A model generated the notes under the pieces. The model saw only the letters and a program-made list of their open reading frames with translations, searched no databases and was not told where the DNA came from. Below are positions 60,345 to 64,000 of a stretch of 64,000 nucleotides of DNA, piece after piece. A program made the position numbers and the translations under genes. The DNA comes from Protea cynaroides. Taxonomy: Eukaryota; Streptophyta; Magnoliopsida; Proteales; Proteaceae. Every line of letters starts with the position of its first letter. The first letter of the stretch is position 1. The stretch is taken from positions 56,719,007-56,783,006 of the forward strand of contig CM053269.1 of the NCBI GenBank assembly GCA_028583415.1. The letters are read 5' to 3'.

Positions 60345-60500
60345 TCTATTCAAGCAGGTTGGTGCGTTCCCTGATGTGGAGAAGGCCAAGGACAGCCACG
60401 CCATTCGACCTGGTAAGGGTAAGATGAGGAACCGTAGGTACATTTCTCACAGGGCCCTCTGGTTGTTTATGGTACCGAAGGTTCCAAGATCGTTAAGGTA
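60345..60500 (+). pseudogene. Ribosomal protein L4 fragment 2
   Basis: VGAFPDVEKAKDSHAIRPGK followed by GKMRNRRYIS matches RPL4 directly downstream of fragment 1 in the parent protein. The frame breaks at tctcacagggccc, where one base is missing from RKGPLVVYGTEGSK. The segment ends atcgttaag/gtagaac, which looks like an exon end and a donor site, so genomic rather than processed sequence was captured. Confidence 0.85.
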
Positions 60501-60784
60501 GAACTATGGTGAATGGAGCAGAACCTAGTTACCTCCGGCGCAAAGGGTGGAGGCTCTGTTTCTGAGAGGGATAAGAGATTGTCGATTTACAGAGAGGAAG
60601 AAGAAGATGATGATTTGAGAGTGGGGTTAAAAATTATTTAAGGGTAAATTTGATTTTTTCCTTTCAAATAAGGGTATTATTGTCAATACAAAATTAGTTT
60701 TGAGCTGACATTAGCATCTAACAGTTCCATTTTAACGGTTTGGGTTTTTTGATAAACATTTAGAAATTTTGAGTGGTAGGTGAT

Positions 60785-60890
60785 GTTTCTCGCAAAGGTC
60801 CTCTGGTTGTTTATGATACCGAAGGTTCCAAGATCTTTAAGGTAAAACTCCTATGGATGAATGGAGTAGAATCCAGTTACCTCCAATTAG
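60785..60890 (+). pseudogene. Ribosomal protein L4 fragment 2, partial second copy
   Basis: tttctcgcaaaggtcctctg, then gttgtttatgataccgaagg and the sequence to gttacctcc repeat 60440-60535 with a few changes, including the exon end and the first ~40 bp after it. It lies immediately outside the right terminal repeat of the Pack-type element; the join is at the shared tttctc. Confidence 0.8.
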
Positions 60891-61650
60891 TTGGCTCAGT
60901 GGGAGTCTATTTATAGATAGACTAGTTTAAGTATGATTGTGAAATGAATCAACTTGGATTAAGTCTACTGTAGGACAGGTCCAGATTTGGGGTGGTATTA
61001 TAAATACCAATGGTTACGGTCCCACAAACACGGTTGTCATTCCTGTCCTATTCCAATATGTACAGAGAAGTAAAGGGATCCCTGGCAGACTATATGAAAC
61101 AAAGGAAAACAATCTTCAACATACAGGTATGTGATTTATATTGTTTATAATATATCTCATTGTGTTCTTAGTATTATGTGAATATCAAGGTTAACAGAAA
61201 CCTAATGGGTTGATTGAAAAACCTTAAAGAGACTTCAAAAATCTAACAAATCAATAGTCTTTTTTTTCCACTAATTTAAAAATAACTTACTTCATGTGAT
61301 TATAAGAAAAGCTATAATTTTTGCATATTTTCGAGGCACTCATGAGATGATAGGACTACATTGTAGGGAAAAAAATTAGGTTACGATCTTTTATCAACCT
61401 TCATTTTTTATTTATTTTTTTCATTTATTATTATTATTATTATTAGAGATTTCTGAAATTTATTATATACCCATTCTATGATTTTTTTTTTTTTTTTTTT
61501 GGTAGAACCCATCCTATGATATGAGTTTGGGTAAATCGAAAGGTTGAAAATTCCGAAGTGCGTCGTATGATAAGTTTTGGTTGAAATTTTTCGAAGAAAC
61601 TTTTTTTCCTTTCTCTTTTGCATTTTGTCTTTATTTTCTTTCTTTTATTA
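60891..61650. other. Intergenic DNA without recognised genes
   Basis: A/T-rich. A TATTTATAG motif at 60910 and a ggtattataaataccaatgg stretch near 61000 could belong to an old LTR, but no ends can be set. A 24-bp LINE-tail insertion lies at 61483-61506. Confidence 0.35.
61483..61506 (-). mobile_element. 24-bp LINE/SINE tail insertion
   Basis: Eighteen T followed by ggtaga lie between 14-bp direct repeats ACCCATTCTATGAT (61469-61482) and ACCCATCCTATGAT (61507-61520), which differ at one base. It has the same structure as the insertions at 48107 and 53521. Confidence 0.78.
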
Positions 61651-62195
61651 TTAAGACTAAAGAGCTTACAATTGTGAGCACCGCATGTAATAGTGTAATG
61701 CGCTTGGGAAAGATTGGAAGTCGATCCAATGGTTCAAAACTAGGGATCATCATAATATTGCAATGTCATTCTTGGGATTTTGAATTTATGAAATATCCCA
61801 TCAAACAATCATTTATCGATAACTTAATTTATAGAATATTGACATTCAAATCATGTTTTTATTTTTCTTATAAAAACTAGGGGTACAACTGGCCCAGTCT
61901 GAGCCGATTTATTGGAAATCCAATTCCAAAACCAGATTGAGGTTCTCATAACTCAGCCTTATAGGCTTGGGAGGATCAGTCTTGGCCTTTTAAGGCACCC
62001 TTTGATAAAATTTTTGTTTCTATTCTAGATTCTAGTTTAAATTTGGATTCTATTTTAGGCTATTTCAAGATTATTTTAGAGTAGAAATTTATTTGATAAC
62101 ATAATTCTAAAATAGATTTCAAAGCATCTTTGGATTATAAATATGTTTGATAACACACTATCCCCTCAATCAAAATCTAGAAAAATAATCGTAGT
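61651..62195. repeat. Copy of the left part of the orphan flank module
   Basis: 61670-61850 matches 4470-4650: taatagtgtaatgcgcttgg, then ccaatggttcaaaactaggg and atcatcataatattgcaatg. This suggests that a further LecRK unit, or its flank, once lay here. 61995-62160 has tttgataa and ttctaaaatagat runs typical of a hAT-type MITE, but the ends are unclear. Confidence 0.5.
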
Positions 62196-62378
62196 AATGG
62201 TGGGTGGTGATGGTGGTGGGCGGTGGTGGTGGCGGTGGATAATGGCAATGGTGGGTGGTGGGTGGTGGTGGCGGTGGTTGTGGTGGTGGCGATGGCAGTG
62301 GTGGTGGTGTTGGTGGTGGTGGTGTTGGTGGTGGTGGTGGTGGTAGAGGTGGCGGCAATGGCGATAGCGGTGGTGGTG
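62196..62378. repeat. GGT-rich microsatellite
   Basis: About 180 bp of degenerate GGT/GGC/GAT triplets on the plus strand. It starts exactly where the copia reverse transcriptase sequence stops. On the minus strand it extends that frame as a Thr-rich tail with no biological meaning. Confidence 0.95.
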
Positions 62379-64000
62379 ATGTCCAAAGTGTATTTTTGTT
62401 GAGTTAATAAAAGCCCATCAGAAGTGTGGACCACTTCAATGCCCAAAAAATAGGATAGGCGGCCCAAATCTTTTAAATGAAAATAAGAATGCAACTGGGC
62501 CTTGATAGTAGTGATGTGGGCTTCATTTATACCAGTAACTATAATATCGTCCACGTGCACCAATATGACTGTAAAAATTGGACCGTCAACATATGTGAAA
62601 AGTGAACTATCAGCGAAGGATTGAACAAATCCTAATGCAAGTAAGGCATCAGCAAATTTACGAAACCACTGCCGAGAGGCTTGCTTAAGCCCATACAAAG
62701 ACTTACGAAGTCGACATGTCATACCCGGTTCAAGAGGCAAACCATTGTGAAGATAACCAGGTGGAGGGGTCATATACACCTCCTCGTCAAGATCACCATG
62801 CAGAAACGCATTCTTAACATCTAGTTGGTAGAGATTTCAACCATTGGAGGTAGCCAAAGCAATAAGACAACGTACAGTAACTAATTTTGCTACAGGAGCG
62901 AAGGTTTCATGAAAATCAAGTCCTTCAAGTTGGGTGTACCCTTTCGCCACCAATCGGGCTTTATATCGTTCCACAGAACCGTCAGCTTTATGCTTGATTT
63001 TATAGACCCATTTGCAGCCTATGGGTCGTTTACCAAGAGGTAATGGCTCAATAGTCCAGACTTTGTTATCCATTAAAGCTAACATTTCTTCAGCCATGGC
63101 CTGTTGCCACATCGGGCTTTTGTGGGCCTGTGAATATGTTTTGGGTTCAATTTGGTTGCATAGGCTAGTAAGTAAAACAGAATATGATGGACATGTATCA
63201 GCAAATAAAGCAACCTGAGATTGTATAGGATAGAGATTACCTGAGCAGAGATTGTTGGAGAGAGGAAGTTGTATGATAGTTGTACAAATGTAGTCACGGA
63301 GGAGGACAGAAGGCTGGTGAGGGCGAGTAGTGCAACGCAATACAGGGTTGGATGAGCTTTGTGGGACTGAAGTTGATAAGTTGGATGGGCTTAGTTGTGC
63401 AGATGTAGATTCAGAAGAAGATATGAGTTCAGATGGGCTGGCATAAGAGGATGGGCCAGCAGTGGAGTGGTCGGCATTTGGACTATGAGAGGGGATATTT
63501 AGAACTGGATCGAAAGACGAAACCGACACAGGTATGACAGAATGAGAATTAGAAGTCGATTGAAGAGAAGAAGAAATAGGTAATGAAATTTTATAGGGAA
63601 AAATATGTTCATGAAAAATCACATCCCGACTAACAAAAACTGAAGCAGTGGCAAGATCATAAATCCGGTAACCATGTTGATTGGTAGGGTAGCCAATGAA
63701 TATGCAAGGAGAGGATCGGTCAGTGAATTTGTGAGTTGGTAAAGGATTTCGAGCATAACAGAGGCATCCAAAAATCCGGAAATGGTTGTAGGAAGGAGGT
63801 TTATGGAACAAAATATCATATGGAGATTTATGGGACAGAAATTGGTTGGGGAGGCGATTGATAAGATAACAAGCTGTCAATATGCAATCGCCCCAAAACT
63901 GTAAAGGAATTTGAGATTGAATGCGAAGGGCACGGGCAAGTTGAAGCAAATGCCTATTTTTTCGTTCGACTATTCCATTTTACTGGGGTGTGTAAACACA
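62379..64000 (-). pseudogene. Ty1/copia retrotransposon pol fragment (integrase end to reverse transcriptase)
   Basis: Minus-strand frame entering from the window edge. First comes the integrase end (TPQ.NGIVERKNRHLLQLAR, then YLINRLPNQFL and RIFGCLCYARNPL). A Ser-rich spacer follows, then the reverse transcriptase (CKWVYKIKHKADGSVERYKA, RLVAKGYTQLEGLDFHETFA, LYGLKQASRQWFRKF, HVDDIIVTG, DLGRLSYFLGIEV). It stops at QQKYTLD, before the RNase H domain. Two in-frame stops lie in the frame: TAA for Gln in TPQQNG (63980-63982) and TGA for Trp in SNGWNLYQ (62837-62839). Apart from these the frame is intact, so decay is recent. Gag and protease would lie beyond the window; the 3' part and LTR are missing. 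Confidence 0.93.

Larger units (their letters stand above)
59110..60793. mobile_element. Probable Pack-type DNA transposon carrying two gene fragments
   Basis: The left end has GAGAAACATCACCTACCCCT (from 59144). The complement of the right end has GAGAAACATCACCTACCACT (ending 60791), and the similarity continues as aaatgtt a few bases inside. A second left-type terminus gagaaacttcacctaccacc lies at 59246. Between them are a WD40 fragment, two ribosomal protein L4 fragments and A/G-rich filler, with no transposase. This fits a non-autonomous TIR element (Mutator-like is my guess) that has captured host gene pieces. A clean target duplication was not found; the left terminus may extend further out to about 59110, and the right end abuts another L4 fragment. 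Confidence 0.6.

Noticed and set aside
62177..62376. Thr-rich C-terminal extension of the copia reverse transcriptase
   Set aside because: Encoded by the GGT microsatellite read on the minus strand; real copia proteins continue into RNase H here.

Overview
The window is repeat-rich nuclear DNA of a flowering plant. It carries plant L-type lectin receptor-like kinases, plant LTR retrotransposons with TG...CA ends and 5-bp target duplications, a TRIM, MITEs, LINE tails, long AT microsatellites and A/T-rich intergenic DNA. No tRNA, rRNA or bacterial feature was seen. I cannot name the species.

The backbone is a tandem array of five lectin receptor kinase (LecRK) genes, all on the minus strand and all intronless. 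From left to right they are copy 1 (pseudogene, 10.5-12.5 kb), copy 2 (pseudogene, 32.1-33.9 kb), copy 3 (intact, 674 aa, 36.6-38.6 kb), copy 4 (intact, 674 aa from the preferred start, 48.7-50.7 kb) and copy 5 (pseudogene, 54.0-56.1 kb). Each sits in a duplicated unit with recognisable 3' and 5' flanking modules. The window starts inside the 5' flank of a further unit. Two modules at 4.4-7.6 kb have no kinase beside them. Copies 2/3 and 4/5 share derived residues and look like the most recent pairs.

Transposons fill the spaces and account for part of the gene decay. (i) Four solo LTRs of one ~2.0-kb family lie at 1.3-3.4, 7.9-9.9, 12.7-14.7 and 45.4-47.4 kb, each with its own 5-bp target duplication. 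One sits about 120 bp upstream of copy 1. (ii) A non-coding LARD-like retrotransposon family occupies 16.5-32.1 kb. On the minus strand it reads as a 4.8-kb LTR, a 1.4-kb internal region without gag/pol, a 4.4-kb LTR and a second partial internal region. It then meets a third LTR of opposite orientation at a 67-bp-arm palindrome. The right end of this array cuts off the C-terminus of LecRK copy 2. A diverged relative lies at 40.5-43.4 kb. (iii) A complete TRIM, a nested small solo LTR, three MITEs, a 5'-truncated LINE and three insertions of only a LINE/SINE tail are each bounded by target duplications.

The right end (59-64 kb) holds a probable Pack-type DNA transposon carrying fragments of two unrelated genes, a WD40 protein and cytosolic ribosomal protein L4. 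It also holds the integrase-reverse transcriptase part of a decayed Ty1/copia element, cut off by a GGT-rich microsatellite.

Only LecRK copies 3 and 4 look like functional genes. They should encode plasma-membrane receptors with an extracellular legume-lectin domain and a cytoplasmic Ser/Thr kinase. All other long open frames are low-complexity or pseudogenic.
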